Below are positions 23,701-34,800 of a stretch of 64,000 bases of DNA, piece by piece (the stretch's first letter is position 1; each line of letters starts with the position of its first letter). The DNA lies in NCBI RefSeq assembly GCF_963676685.1, contig NC_092357.1, forward strand, positions 63,994,797 through 64,058,796, in the 5' to 3' direction. This stretch comes from Mytilus edulis. Its lineage: Eukaryota > Mollusca > Bivalvia > Mytilida > Mytilidae. The notes under the pieces were generated by a model that was not told where the DNA came from, did not search any database, and saw only the letters and a program-made list of their open reading frames with translations. The position numbers and the translations under genes were made by a program.

Positions 23701-26700
23701 TTAAATTTGTGTATCAGATGTTTCGATGGGTCTTTGCTAGTTAAGATTAGTTATGCTAGATACATGTAACTAACATCAAATGATTTTTCTTAAGATTTGC
23801 ATAAAGAACCCCTGTTGACTCAGAGGTATCAAGTAACAATTTGTTATAACTTATTATAATGGTATTTCACCTATATTCTTTCTTTTTGTTTAGGTAATTT
23901 TTACTATTTATAATCAGCATCTTGCCTCAATAATTTAAAACAAATAACAAAAAAAAGGAAGCGAAATAATATATCACATATGTCTGCTTTGCCCTTGTTT
24001 CAATGCTAGAAACACATTTTTGTGGAGGATATATGCTAAATTTGTCAGAATTAATGTATTCTTACTCAAACAAAATTGGCTCAAATATAAAAAACTGACG
24101 AACCAACAATTTACAGAGATTGAATTACAACATTACTTAGGTTGCATGTTTTTTTTATATGTGTGTAATTTTTGACGAATGACATCGATATATGTTATTT
24201 ATATTCGATTCTGTCATTTGTCTTGTACGTGTAAAATAAAATAGTACCAAGAACAGTGAGCTCGGTAGGCTCGCTTCGTCCGGTTTCAACTTCATTAACA
24301 GCATTGCAAGTATACTGGCCTGAATCTTCTGGGGTTACTCGAAGTATAGTTAATGACTGTTCTGTTATCTTCGCACCATACACACAAGGACTTTGGGAAG
24401 TAGTATTTTTAAATGTACCATTATATAGGTGTTGCAAGTAAACATATGTGTGGTTTGGAAATGATATGATGATGCATTCTAGAGTTATATTGTTACCATA
24501 CGCACTATCGTATACTGGATTAGGAATTGTTACACTCGGAGAATCTGTGATATTCATTCAAACAGATAGTTAAATACAAACGCGTTACAGGAAAGATGTA
24601 ATTTCAAATGTATGTATGCAGTTTATTTATGTTATAGCACATGTTTTAAAGGGAAAATATACAACCTTTATTATGGGAATTTTTTCTCATGTTCTATTGA
24701 TATTATAATTGTAACTAATTATAATTGTTGAAGGCTGTACAGTGATCTATATTAGTTAATTTCTTGTCTGTTCTTTAGAGTTGTCTCGCCGGCATTGATA
24801 TTTCATCGCCTTATATTTATCATTCAGCTCAACCAATTTACTATTCCTATGCACGATTAATTAAATTATACAAATTATACATACCTTTATAAACAGTTAA
24901 TGATATAAAAACGCCTAGTGTTGTTACCCCTTTTGAAGCAACCGTAAATCCACAATAATAATTGCCAGAGTCTTGGAATGTCGCATCACTTATGGCCAAT
25001 ATATATGGAGATGAAGCATTGTTACAATATGAAAACTTTATCGCATGTCTATCGCGCATCCAGAATACTTGACAGGTACGGTCATCTTTAAACGTGTCAA
25101 ATGTAATATCACAAACTAGTGTGATATCTTGATACGGTCCTGGTTTTATCTGCAAACCGATCCCTAAACATTAAACAGCTGATTAAAGTTACAAAATAGA
25201 TACGATTGACTGAAAAAAAATCTACATCTTCATACACAATAATTTTAACTGATACGTGAAAGATTTTTAAAATATGAAATAAAATCCATTGTTCAATCTA
25301 TAAAATGCTGAATAATTCAAATCACTATCGGTACCTTTTGCATGTTCCCATTCATCGTCCTGCCTGGTAGTTTTAAGATCATAATCTGGACTTGATACTC
25401 GACAAAAGTAGGAAATGACAGCATTTATAAATGCAGCGACGTTGCGTAAATATTAAAATCACAAAATACTAAACTTCGAGGAAAATTTATCAAGGACAGT
25501 CCCTTAGTTGTATTTTAAAACTTTTAGAAATGTTAGGTCCTTAATGCGCTTCAACTTCGTATCTATGTAGATTTTTAACATTTTTGTATTTGAGCGTGAC
25601 TGATGAGTCCTTTGTAGACGAAACGCGCGTCTGGCGTAAATATAAATTTCAATCCTGGTATCTATGATTAGTTTATTCCAAATCATGGCAAAAGCGAAGC
25701 TGAAACACATCAAACGAATGGATAACAACTGTCATATTCCTAATTTGGTACAGGAATTTTATTATGTAGAAAGTGTTGAATCTAACCTGGTTTAAAAACA
25801 AGCTAAACCTCTAACTTGTATGCAAGTCGTATCAAAGTCCATTATATTGACATCGATGTGTAAACAAAAGAAAGAGACATGACAGGTAAAAATATCAAAA
25901 ATAAGGGTATAGCTGTCAACACTGTGTTATAACACTATAAAAACAAACAAATATGTAACAAAGAACCCCAAAATAGCATAAAATGAAAAACAAGAATACA
26001 AAAATGTTTCACAATAACACATTAACGGGATGTATAAGTACGAAATCGTGTCCATCCGCGTCAATTTATCAATGAAAAGAACGCGACGTCATTCATTCTA
26101 CTGAATAACTATCTCAACGTTTTGAACGGATACAAGTAGTTTAAACAAATATGCCACTGCACTTTATAAACCAACCCAAAAAACATTCAGTTTTTTTTTT
26201 ATATATTGCCGATAGAAAGACTAGTTGCAAAAGTTGTTTTTATACTGATTTCATCATTTTGAATTTAGATCGCCCTAGCAGACTGGCTTGATATTAATGT
26301 TCTTGCTGATAAAGTCAGTATTAAAAACAAAAAAATACAAATTACTCTATATATATATATATATCATGTATATATAGTATGTGAAAAGTCAAATGTATCA
26401 ACGAAAAATATATCTAGATTTAAGTCATTCAACAATTTTAATTTATCAACGGTTATTTATCGTTCTATACATTAAAAATTCCTTTACAAACCCACAAAGT
26501 TACAGTTATGTACTCTCCTCGACCAATGAAATTTGTTTACTGGTTAGCAATTTTGTTTTTGAGTAAGCAATATTTTGAGCGTACACGATGACATGTCTTT
26601 CAAAGATACCTGTAAAAGCGTTTTTTTCTGAATTTAAATCCAAACAAAAGCGATTTATCCGCATACAATTAATTTGCATTCACTCTGCGAGTTAAACATT

Positions 26701-27503
26701 GACATGTCAATGAAACGTTCATGTTTGCCTGAAAATCATCAGACATATTTTCAAAGAATCTTATTAATGTCTTTCGTCCACTATGAGTTGTTAGGATAGC
26801 TTTCAATATTACAACACACATTTTGATATGTATTAAATGTATACGAACCATCTACAAAAGCCATGAAAATCTGTACATTGAAACAAACTTCAAAAAAAAA
26901 AATATTATTATTTGACTTGATCATGATGTTAGGCTGAGAAGTAATATCGAAGTTAATGGAAAAGGTATTGGCCACTTCTGCAAAATCAGAAGGTTCAAGA
27001 TCAACGTTATTTTGTAATGGCATCTATTCATACCATTAATGAAATTTGTCGTTTTGACATCCTCTTCAGCATATGTTTGTGATTGTACTGTGTTTGTATC
27101 ATTCTAATGGTTAAATATCAGAAACGTTCACCTTTTTGTCCTTGTAGTTGAGATATTGAGATACTGACGTTTGACCTCAATTTCACAAAAATACAACAAA
27201 ACCTTCCGTCTCGTACACGTTTATTCTTTCCAACGATATATAATTGAGGTTTGTGTTCTTCCGGAACAATAAAGTTTTGAAAATAACCTCTGGTTGCAGT
27301 ACTAGTAAAGTTATATATATTTCGTATTTCTTATTTTCTATGTCATATGGTATTTTGTGAGAGCAGGTTTATTGTCAATCATACCACGTATTCTTTTTAT
27401 AATACCTGATGCTTTTTTTTAAGATAATATACAAACATATTTATAAACGCTTACCTAATAACGTCAGCATGATGTAACTTGGGACACAACTGTTCCATGG
27501 CAT
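20444..27503 (-). CDS. Immunoglobulin-superfamily gene, partial exon chain
   Basis: Minus-strand chain: signal-peptide exon 27503-27455, Ig exon 25163-24885, Ig exon 24544-24248, Ig exon 20740-20444. The signal exon ends in phase 1 and the Ig exons start in phase 1, so they join in frame to a secreted or membrane protein with at least three Ig domains. Each domain shows the first Cys, a central aromatic and a D-S/A-G-x-Y-x-C box. No transmembrane or cytoplasmic exon was recognised downstream, and the upstream intron (27454-25164) may hide decayed Ig exons. The introns are packed with retroelement pieces. Such tandem Ig proteins serve as receptors or adhesion molecules; nothing in the sequence fixes a more exact role. 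Confidence 0.65.
20745..21839. other. Intron of the Ig gene, no feature recognised
   Basis: AT-rich sequence without identified repeat families before the family A copy that begins at about 21840. Confidence 0.35.
21840..22450 (+). repeat. Dispersed repeat family A, uninterrupted copy
   Basis: Runs from 'cttgacttgggacaggcgca' through 'acaacagactactagcagtt' and 'gtatcatattatcataacat' to 'ggatgtgaaatacctgaacg'. It has neither of the two insertions found in the 49195 copy, so it serves as an empty-site reference. No ORF. Confidence 0.8.
22610..22870 (+). repeat. Dispersed repeat family B
   Basis: 'tgttgactgctgaaccccta', 'atttgatgcgactgtcat', 'agtgagaggtttagctagct', 'accaagtcaggaatatgaca'. Another plus copy follows at 23130-23355; further copies are at 25690-25930 (-), 30790-31060 (-) and 34665-34800 (+). 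Confidence 0.75.
22871..23095 (+). pseudogene. Penelope-like RT C-terminal fragment with internal deletion
   Basis: Encodes KTKLYDKRDEFTSKLCEFSF and then directly NQEFQMVKLKSSL, KFYGRHHELVDRYEIS. Compared with the copies at 17124 and 34012 the middle part (NIPAAPAYGVYISQLIRY region, about 45 residues) is missing. It lies between two family B copies. Confidence 0.75.
23130..23355 (+). repeat. Dispersed repeat family B, second copy
   Basis: Nearly the same as 22610-22870, so the RT fragment between them looks embedded in, or duplicated with, family B. Confidence 0.75.
23410..23700 (-). pseudogene. Second, divergent Penelope-type RT fragment
   Basis: Encodes MRYLDDILALNNDDFSMY (catalytic Y-x-DD intact), NDHCPFLDLDIYMYI, KLNTKIYDKRDDFSF and FLDGDVPLSPSYGV. 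Same domain order as the copies above, but the sequence is a distinct subfamily (RYLDD rather than RYIDD, PFLDLDI rather than SYLDLHL). No start or end of the element found. Confidence 0.75.
24248..24544 (-). CDS. Ig I-set-like domain exon
   Basis: A 297-nt exon, phase 1-1 (acceptor ATCACAG, donor GTACTA). It encodes NITLECIII, YVYLQHLYNGT, SLTILRVTPEDSGQYTCNAV and SEPTELTVLG. Clear paralogue of the exon at 20444-20740. The usual core Trp is Leu here (YLQH, against YWQH in its sister). Confidence 0.88.
24885..25163 (-). CDS. Ig V-like domain exon
   Basis: A 279-nt exon (acceptor GTTTAG, donor GTATGT), phase 1-1. Residues include DITLVCDITFD (first Cys), CQVFWMRD, and ATFQDSGNYYCGFTV (the D-S-G-x-Y-x-C box), then ISLTVYKG. 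Two extra cysteines (TCQVF and SYCNN) could form a second bridge. Confidence 0.85.
25335..25445 (-). other. Possible truncated exon
   Basis: Minus-strand open stretch NAVISYFCRVSSPDYDL to EWEHAKG, ending in phase 1 at a GTACCG donor. The YFC box resembles the end of an Ig domain, but the front half is missing and repeat DNA adjoins it. It may equally be part of a retroelement. Confidence 0.25.
25490..25690 (+). mobile_element. Hammerhead-ribozyme (retrozyme-like) repeat
   Basis: A repeat unit with an intact type I hammerhead core at 25592-25640, followed by 'caatcctggtatctatga'. The unit recurs in decayed form at 32640-32790. Small non-autonomous retrotransposons with type I hammerheads (retrozymes) are known from molluscs. 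No paired long terminal repeat or second unit is visible here. Confidence 0.6.
25592..25640 (+). ncRNA. Type I hammerhead self-cleaving ribozyme
   Basis: The conserved boxes are in order: CTGATGAG (25600-25607), stem II with three pairs (GTC/GAC), CGAAAC (25619-25624), and a two-pair stem III with a GCGC loop leading to GTC at 25629-25631, the predicted cleavage site. Stem I pairs GAGCGT upstream with TGGCGT downstream, with one mismatch. A short stem III is typical of metazoan retrozyme hammerheads and usually means dimeric RNAs are needed for cleavage. Confidence 0.75.
25690..25930 (-). repeat. Dispersed repeat family B
   Basis: Reverse-complement copy ('acacatcaaacgaatggat', 'aacaactgtcatattcct', 'ctgtcaacactgtgttat'). 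It directly follows the hammerhead unit. Confidence 0.7.
26781..27023 (-). other. Possible decayed Ig exon
   Basis: A minus-strand open frame reads VDLEPSDFAEVANTFSINFD and, after a poly-T run, DGSYTFNTYQNVCC. The pattern resembles an Ig domain whose first Cys is now Phe. There is no clean exon boundary. Confidence 0.25.
27455..27503 (-). CDS. Putative signal-peptide exon of the Ig gene
   Basis: ATG at 27503-27501 encodes MPWNSCVPSYIMLTLLG, with a hydrophobic stretch, and ends in phase 1 at a good donor (GTAAGC). The phase suits the Ig exons, but the distance to the first clear Ig exon (2.3 kb) leaves the link uncertain. Confidence 0.5.
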
Positions 27504-27514
27504 CTTTTAAATTT

Positions 27515-29600
27515 ATATGTTTACAAATCGGAAGTTTGCATGTTTATCTGTTTTAGTGACAATTTTTCTTTCTTATCTTTCAATGTTCATTTCTAATGAA
27601 TTTCGGTCTCCACGACAAAAGATATCATTTCAAACTACAAGCAATCAAAGTGATTCATGTCATAGTGTATTTAAGTTTAGTCTTAAAACAATAGAAGAAA
27701 TTGATGAATTAACTCAAGATTATTACTTTGTGCCTTTCGATTTTTTAGTAGTTTGATGTAGCTCGCATATCTAACTATTCAAGCTGTTTCAACTGCTTTC
27801 GATATGTATATGGTATGATGTTACAACACTGTCCAAACTTATTTCAAGGTTCAGCGCACAGAAATTGAAACCGAGCAACATTTTGGCAGTGGTTGTCGTT
27901 TCTTATCAACACTTTTTTTTGTTGTTGATAATTCATGCCATTGTTTTTTTTAACGTGCATTATATCAGGGCAGTTGATATGTGTATGCTTGATGATCAAA
28001 ATTGTAGTTGCAAAATTAAATATTTCTCTTGTCAAATATTCATCTAAAATAAGTTAATCGTTTACTCAAATTATTACAAATATGATGATCTTCTCCTATA
28101 TAGTGCTTAAGTTGGCATCTGTTTTGTATGATTAATATGTCAAAATATTGTATCATACTTTAAAAAGCGTTTAATTATTTTTTAGATTCTTATGAACGCA
28201 TAATTGTTTGGTAAATATTTCAAGATCACATCTTTAAAGTTGAATAAACCCATGTAACATCATGATAAGTATAACCTTACGTATGTTAAATGCCAGATTT
28301 ATATATACTTCATTTACAATTTAGTGATTGTATTCAAATTGGTACGCGTTTATTATAACATTGATGCAATATGTTATATTTACTAACAAATGATTTACAT
28401 TTGCATTAATGCTTATTGAAATGATAAAATTATATATTTGTGAGTTGGATGCATTTTTAAATTATGTGCTTGTAATTGTCATTTATTATCGGTTGACGGT
28501 TTCGAATTTTCAACAACACATTCACATAATCTTATCACGCACCATGTTATCTTAAAATTAAATAATCATTTGAGAAATATGATGCACATTTATATGCTCC
28601 GACTCGTTTTAAGACTACATTCCTAAGTGGAAAGCCAAATATGTTAGTTATACTTACTTGGGATACGTTGTACACCTATTCTCCTTCAGATGTTTGTAGA
28701 CATTACATTGATTTACAAGTTTTGTGTATTCCTATGACAAACAAATGTGCTCCTCTTGAGTAGTGTTGCTGTCCTATAATTATGAATCACAATATACGCC
28801 GAAATTTTCCTCTTATCGTTATAAATATTATTTCAATAAATCAAATCCCTACTAAAAGTTTTCTACGTACATTCGAATCTTTATCATGTTTATTTACATG
28901 CCCAATACCATGTGTGTGAAGATACATGTAGTTAAACAAATTACACTTATCTAGTTGATGTTGGATGTGCACTGATAATTTTTTATTCTTAGATTCATAA
29001 TATTTTATATAAGCTGTTATCGGTATAGAACTAGCACTAGCTTTCCGTAACTGCTAGTACTCTTAGACCTGTACTTTGTGTCATTTGTATTGATTTTTGT
29101 GTTTGTTGTCGATTTTATTCTGTAGAAGCCTGTCCATCCAAACTCGGGAACACGTTATTCAGTGGCATACTTAAGTATCTGTATAATATATTTGTTTTCT
29201 GCTTATTATTTTGTATATAAATCAGTTAATCGAATGAATTGTTTTTCATTTCGTATTTTGGGACCCGCAATTTGTCATTGATTATTTTTTTTTCAATCCA
29301 TAAAGATGCATTTATGTTTTTTTGTTTTTTTAAATATATAATCTTTAATAAACGTTATCCGGCACGAAAAACATATTTTTTGCACTTTGGTCAGCGAAGA
29401 GTTCAAAACAACATTTTATTGTTTGGATTCGGTCTTCATATCAACCCCGAATTACCGTAAGAAGAAACTTATTTATACATATATCTAGTTTAATTGATGA
29501 TTTCAGTGTAAAAATCATATCATATGAATCTGGAAATTACGCTGTATACAGAAAAAAATCAACATTAATTTTCATATAACTTCTTAATAATCGACTATTA
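27515..29600. other. No gene seen; scattered repeat relics
   Basis: A short relic near 27810-27900 and one near 29110-29215 resemble the 9530/14040 repeat. The rest is AT-rich unique sequence; short ORFs lack domains. Confidence 0.35.
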
Positions 29601-30510
29601 TCATTGTTGAAAGCCATATGGTGATGTATAGCCGTAACTATCTGTGTCGTTTGATCTTTTGTAGAGACTTATCTCATTATCAGTCATACTACATTATTTC
29701 TGTTATAGTAAGTAACTCTGTCTCGCAATTCAGTCAAACTGTTTTGATCTCATTAACTTCTACATATATATAGATATAAATATATATATAATGACTGAAT
29801 AAATAGTCAACGATCAATCTAACAGGGCGATGGATCATGTAATATGATTCTGTACACTACAAAATATAATATATAACAAGTCAAAAACGGTATAACATCA
29901 CCATTAAATAACTATAAAATGAACAAATATTAGATATTTCGGATAACAGATATCCTTCTGCAATAATAGCACGATGTCAAATGAATCGTGTCAAAATATT
30001 CAAACTCAGAAACTTTTTCTAAATCTCGAAATTGATACAATTTAAGTGAACACCACAGACGCTGATAGAATTTTAAAATTTCCAAACACGGCGCAAAGAT
30101 TACAAAAATATGCCAAATGAAAATAGTTATTTTACTGACACAACTGTAAATTTCCAAAGGTTGTGACAGTTTAGATGTTATAACTTCATTGAGGGCAGTC
30201 CTCAAACAAAAAAATCAAAAATGTCCTAACCGATCCAAGTTTGTATAATATTTCAAATTTGACAACGGTAGGACAATTGCATCAGAAACTACATATTTAA
30301 GCCTCCAAAACGAATAGCAGTATAATAATGATTAGAAAAATAAGTTTGATCTAATGAGGTAAAATAATTGAACGTGGCTACGTACTTATACATCCATCCC
30401 GAATGAATGAAGCCCTGTAATTTAAACTGGTATTGTAAAAAGAATTTCGAGCTGTAAAGCCAGTACTAAAGCCGGAGTTACTGGAAACAAGTGATGACAG
30501 GAAAATGAGG
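29601..30510. other. Family C relic, otherwise nothing recognised
   Basis: 29605-29695 is a reverse-complement family C relic ('tgttgaaagccatatggtga', 'cttttgtagagacttatctc'). The remainder is AT-rich without a supported gene. Confidence 0.35.
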
Positions 30511-30518
30511 GACTCATT

Positions 30519-30704
30519 CTATGTTTTTTTATTTATGCCCTCTGGGGAAACGTTAACTGTACGTAATTTTCTTATCCAAAATCTTTCCCGAGCGAGTACT
30601 CTGTCGACCTTCGACCAACCCTCGTTGTGGTCTATGATTGTGATATATTTCAACCTATAATTGAGTTCAACCACGTCATTTTGACGATCATACCTGAATT
30701 TCAT
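30519..30704 (-). pseudogene. Retroelement C-terminal fragment, GIY-YIG-like
   Basis: A 61-codon frame ends ARERFWIRKLRTVN and GINKKT, preceded by ITIIDHNEGW. The block 'E-x-F-W-I-x-K-L-R-T, then P-x-G-I/L-N' is typical of the end of GIY-YIG endonuclease modules in Penelope-like and related retroelements. No RT part is adjacent, so it is a fragment. Confidence 0.45.
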
Positions 30705-30789
30705 CTCTTTACCTCACCTGTATTAAAGGATCTATATTTCGTACCCGAAAATAATGGAAAATCACAAAAAAATACTGAACTTCGGGGAA

Positions 30790-31060
30790 AATTTTAAACG
30801 GAAAGTCCCTAATCAAATTGAAAAATTAAAAGCTCAAACATATCACACGAATAGATAACAACTGTCATATTCCTGACTAAGTGCAGGCATTTTGTAGACA
30901 ATTGTGTATTGAACATGGTTGTATAGCTTGTCAACCCTCTCACATGATTTACTCTCGCATCAAACTCCTTTACATTGAAAACGAGGTTTAAACAAAACAA
31001 AGAGACATAATAGGTAAAAATGTAAAATAAAGGTAATAGTAGTATACCGTTGTTTGAAAG
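30790..31060 (-). repeat. Dispersed repeat family B
   Basis: 'aatactgaacttcggggaaa', 'ctcaaacatatcacacgaat', 'tgtcatattcctgactaa'. The adjoining 31060-31420 is a related minus-strand repeat ('ataacaactgccattttcct', 'tttaacctggttgtttggta'). Confidence 0.65.
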
Positions 31061-31419
31061 TCATAAATCGATTGACATAAAAAAAAACAAAAAATCCGGG
31101 TGACAAACTATAACTGAGGGAAGCTCTTCAACTATAAGAGAAAAACAACGAAACAAAACATACATTGAAGTGCAAAAAAATACCAATCGACAATGCAACA
31201 CATACAAAAACGAACTATAAGATAACAACTGCCATTTTCCTGACTTTGTACAGGACAATGCAAGAAAAAAATGGTTGGTTTAACCTGGTTGTTTGGTATT
31301 CCAACCTCGTGCTTTTATGGAATGATAAATAAAACACTAAAATGACAACATTACATGACAGAACTACAGTACAAATAAATGGAAGACTATTCAGGTTCAA
31401 AAATAGGAGTACAGTGTCG

Positions 31420-32640
31420 TGCCTCTGACTAATGTCTCATTTCTTTATGGTATAAAGGTATTTGTGCCTATACCCACAACAACAGTGCGTGTTTTTTTTA
31501 TAACTATATGATAGTGCAAAATACAGAACTACAAAAGAACCGTTCAAGACATTAATTGACATAAGTATCTCTCTTACCAGATATACATCTCAACTAGTTA
31601 TCATTGTTAAGCACTTGACCCAAAATATTACAAATAATTTCCGCTACATCGTATCGTACTTTGACTGGCGTTCATTTTGTTTCATGTATGTGTCGACATA
31701 TCATGATACTAAAAGTACGTGAATACACAGCTAATAATTCACCGTGATTCCATGGGATGTCACACTTGTTTGTTATATAGATCTATAAAGTTGACAAACC
31801 CTTCGAACAACACAATAGACTTAACTGTATAAAAAATGTTAAATGCCAGATTTAAAGATACGTTACTTTACTGAATAACTATTAGCGGTAACATTTATAA
31901 AACATCGCCGTGTCAACATCAAACAAATTGATTATATTTTACGTTTGCCAAATTGATTTATGTGAGGATAATGTTTGGTTTAAAGAATAAAATATTGCAT
32001 TATCAACAATTAATACACCGTAGAACTAATGATGTAATATAAAGCGTGACTAACAAAAATAGACTAATCATCATGATCATGGCTTTCAGAATGATGAAAT
32101 GTTTGTAAAAAATTAGAAATATGACATGATCGCGTGATGTGTTCAGACTGATTTTCAAATTGATAAATTACTATCTGTTTTGACTTTTCCTTGAAGTTCG
32201 GTATTTTTGCTATTTTACCTTTTCCTTACATACACTGATATCAATCGAAACCGCAGTTTTATTTATAACACTGATCGGGTTCAGTCGAAGGTGAAAAAAA
32301 AATAAGAAAATATTTTCTACAATATGTAGAAAGAAATATGTTAAGGATTTTTTTTTATTTATATATGTTTTTTTTTTCTTCAAATAACCATTATGTGAAG
32401 TTTTTATAAAAGATAAAATACAGATAAATTTTACAGAATCCGTTATTTAAAAATATGGAAACTGTTTACGGAAGCCTATAACTCTATATACAACTGTCTA
32501 GAAAATTAGATCAAAAGAATATAAAAGCCAACTCTGGTATGTTCTTTGGAACTGATACTGTATTCATGAAATATGAATGAATCAATACAACTCTAAACAA
32601 ATGGTTATGTGTCCTATAAGTTTCCTTAAAAGGTCTTCTT
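31420..32640. other. No gene seen
   Basis: AT-rich unique sequence with no recognised ORF or array; a faint family B tail word near 32175. Confidence 0.35.
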
Positions 32641-32790
32641 TTATTTGACCTTTTTATTTATTTTTAAATTCAGCCGTACTTTATTTGACCTTTTTATTTT
32701 TTTGGGATTCGAGCGTCGCTAATGAGTCTTTTGAGGACGAAACGCGTCTGGTGTTAATACAAAATGTAACCCTGGTATCTATGATGAGTT
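32640..32790 (+). mobile_element. Decayed hammerhead (retrozyme-like) repeat
   Basis: Aligns with 25490-25690: GAGCGTCGCTAATGAGTC, then GGACGAAACGCGTCTGG and 'ccctggtatctatgatga'. The core CTGATGA reads CTAATGA (an essential G lost), and stem III has lost two bases of its loop, so it should not cleave. Confidence 0.65.
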
Positions 32791-32999
32791 TATTCATTAT
32801 AGCAGAAACCTATCTCAGCTCAAGAGGTTATTGAAATCTAACAGAATAATCGACCGATTTTAAAAACTGTATGTCCATTTTTCCATAAAGTCAAAACCAA
32901 TTGTCCGTAGAAGAATGAATTCAGCTTTATATTAAATTCACAACATGTTGATGTATCCACACTGTCATGTCACATTAATCGCATATTAGCATACATGTA

Positions 33000-33645
33000 C
33001 TAAACACATTTATTCTAAAAACAGTTGTTGGCATGACACGGGTTATGTTCTTCTCATATATGTTATGATGGTATGATACTAAACCCCTAACGGGAAGGAT
33101 TGTACCTGATGTTCATATGATCAAATCATAATCTTTCAGTCAGTTTAGTTGAAGTCTGGAGCTGGCATGTCAGTTAACTGCTAGTAGTCTGTTGTTATTT
33201 ATGTATTATTGTCATTTTGTTTATTTTTTTTGGTGACATCTTCTGACATCAGACTCGGATTTCTCTTGAACTGAATTTTAATGTGCGTATTGTTATGCGT
33301 TTACTTTACTACATTGGTTAGAGGTATAGGGGGAGGGTTGAGATCTCACAAACATGTTTAACCCCGCCGCATTTTTGCGCCTGTCCCAAGTCAGGAGCCT
33401 CTGGCCTTTGTTAGTCTTGTATTATTTTAATTTTAGTTTCTTGTGTACAATTTGGAAATTAGTATGGCGTTCATTATCACTGGACTAGTATATATTTGTT
33501 TAGGGGCCAGCTGAAGGACGCCTCCGGGTGCGGGAATTTCTCGCTACATTGAAGACCTGTTGGTGACCCTCTGCTGTTGTTTTTTATTTGGGCGGGTTGT
33601 TGTCTCTTTGACACGTTCCCCATTTCCATTCTCAATTTTATGATA
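33000..33645 (-). repeat. Dispersed repeat family A, uninterrupted copy
   Basis: Reverse complement of the 49195 copy, very similar over about 640 bp. It reads straight through 'ccttcccgttaggggtttag', the site where the 49195 copy holds a 1-kb fold-back element. Confidence 0.85.
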
Positions 33646-33719
33646 TTGATACACAGATACATTAACAAATTGTTTACATACACTAACCTGCACATATTGA
33701 TTGTAAAAATAGTTCAGAG

Positions 33720-34512
33720 AGTTGGGACTAAAAGAGGGACGAAAGATACCAAAGGGACAATCATACTCATAAATCTAAAACAAACTCACAACGCCATGGC
33801 TAAAATGAAAAAGACAAACAAACAACAGCACACATGACACAACATAGAAAACTAAAGAATAAACAACATGAACCCCATCAAAAAACTAGGGGTGATCTCA
33901 GGTGCTCCGAAAGGGTGAGCAGATCCTGTTCCACATGTGGCACCCGTCATGTTGCTTGTGTGATAACAAATCCGGTAAATAGTCTAATTCATGAAAGGGA
34001 AGGGGATGTAGTTATGACGTAAGGAACATATCTGATATCATTTGTGAAACGGTTATTCCATAACGGTCAACCAACTCGTGATGGCGTCCGTAAAATTTAC
34101 GAAGGGATGATTTCAACTTCACCGTTTGGAACTCTTGGTTTAATAGCTTCCTTGTGAGCAGTAACCCTCTATCAAGAAAATCATGATAGGAAATGCAAGC
34201 ACGGGAATATCGTATCAATTGGGAGATATATACCCCGTATGCAGGTGCTGCTGGAATGTTGCTACTTAGAAATGGAAAGTTCACAATTGGAAAGCTGAAA
34301 TCATCTCTTTTGTCGTAAAGTTTTGTTTTTAACCAACACTCATTGTTAATTTCTAGGTGTAAGTCAAGATATGAGGCTGACTTAACTGTATCTGTAGTAT
34401 CCTTTATCTCTAGCTCGATGGGATAGATGCGTTCCACATAGTCACCAAATTTGGAATAATTTAGTGAAAGAACATCATCTATATAGCGGAAAGTAGAGTT
34501 AAAATAGAACAA
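33720..34512 (-). pseudogene. Penelope-like element, 5'-truncated copy 2
   Basis: The coding part 34512-34012 starts abruptly at the catalytic region: STFRYIDDVLSLNYSKFGDY, with both catalytic Asp present. It continues SYLDLHLEINNE, KTKLYDKRDDFSFPIVNF, AAPAYGVYISQLIRY, and KFYGRHHELVDRYGITVSQM, then a stop. The 3' non-coding tail (33720-34011) matches copy 1. Loss of the 5' half with an intact 3' end is the usual mark of target-primed insertion. The remaining frame is open over 166 codons, so this copy is younger than copy 1. Confidence 0.8.
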
Positions 34513-34664
34513 AAGAATTCAAAACATCAAAATTAAATAATTCCCTTTTTATTTTTTTGGATCTGACAAAAAGAATGTTTTTCAAGACCCAAAATGTACT
34601 ATAGATTTAATAAAGATAATACGTGTCAATGATATTCATGCATCAAAACTATTACATTTTAAAA

Positions 34665-34800
34665 TGCTTGTACCAAGTCAGGAATATGAGAGTTCTTGTC
34701 CATTCGTTTTTGATGTGTTTCGTTATTTGATTTTGCCATGTGATTATGGACTTTCCGATTTGATTTTCCTCTAAGTTCAGTATTTTTGTGATTTTACTTT
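34665..34800 (+). repeat. Dispersed repeat family B fragment
   Basis: 'cttgtaccaagtcaggaata', 'gtccattcgtttttgatgtg', 'gattttgccatgtgattatg'. Confidence 0.65.
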
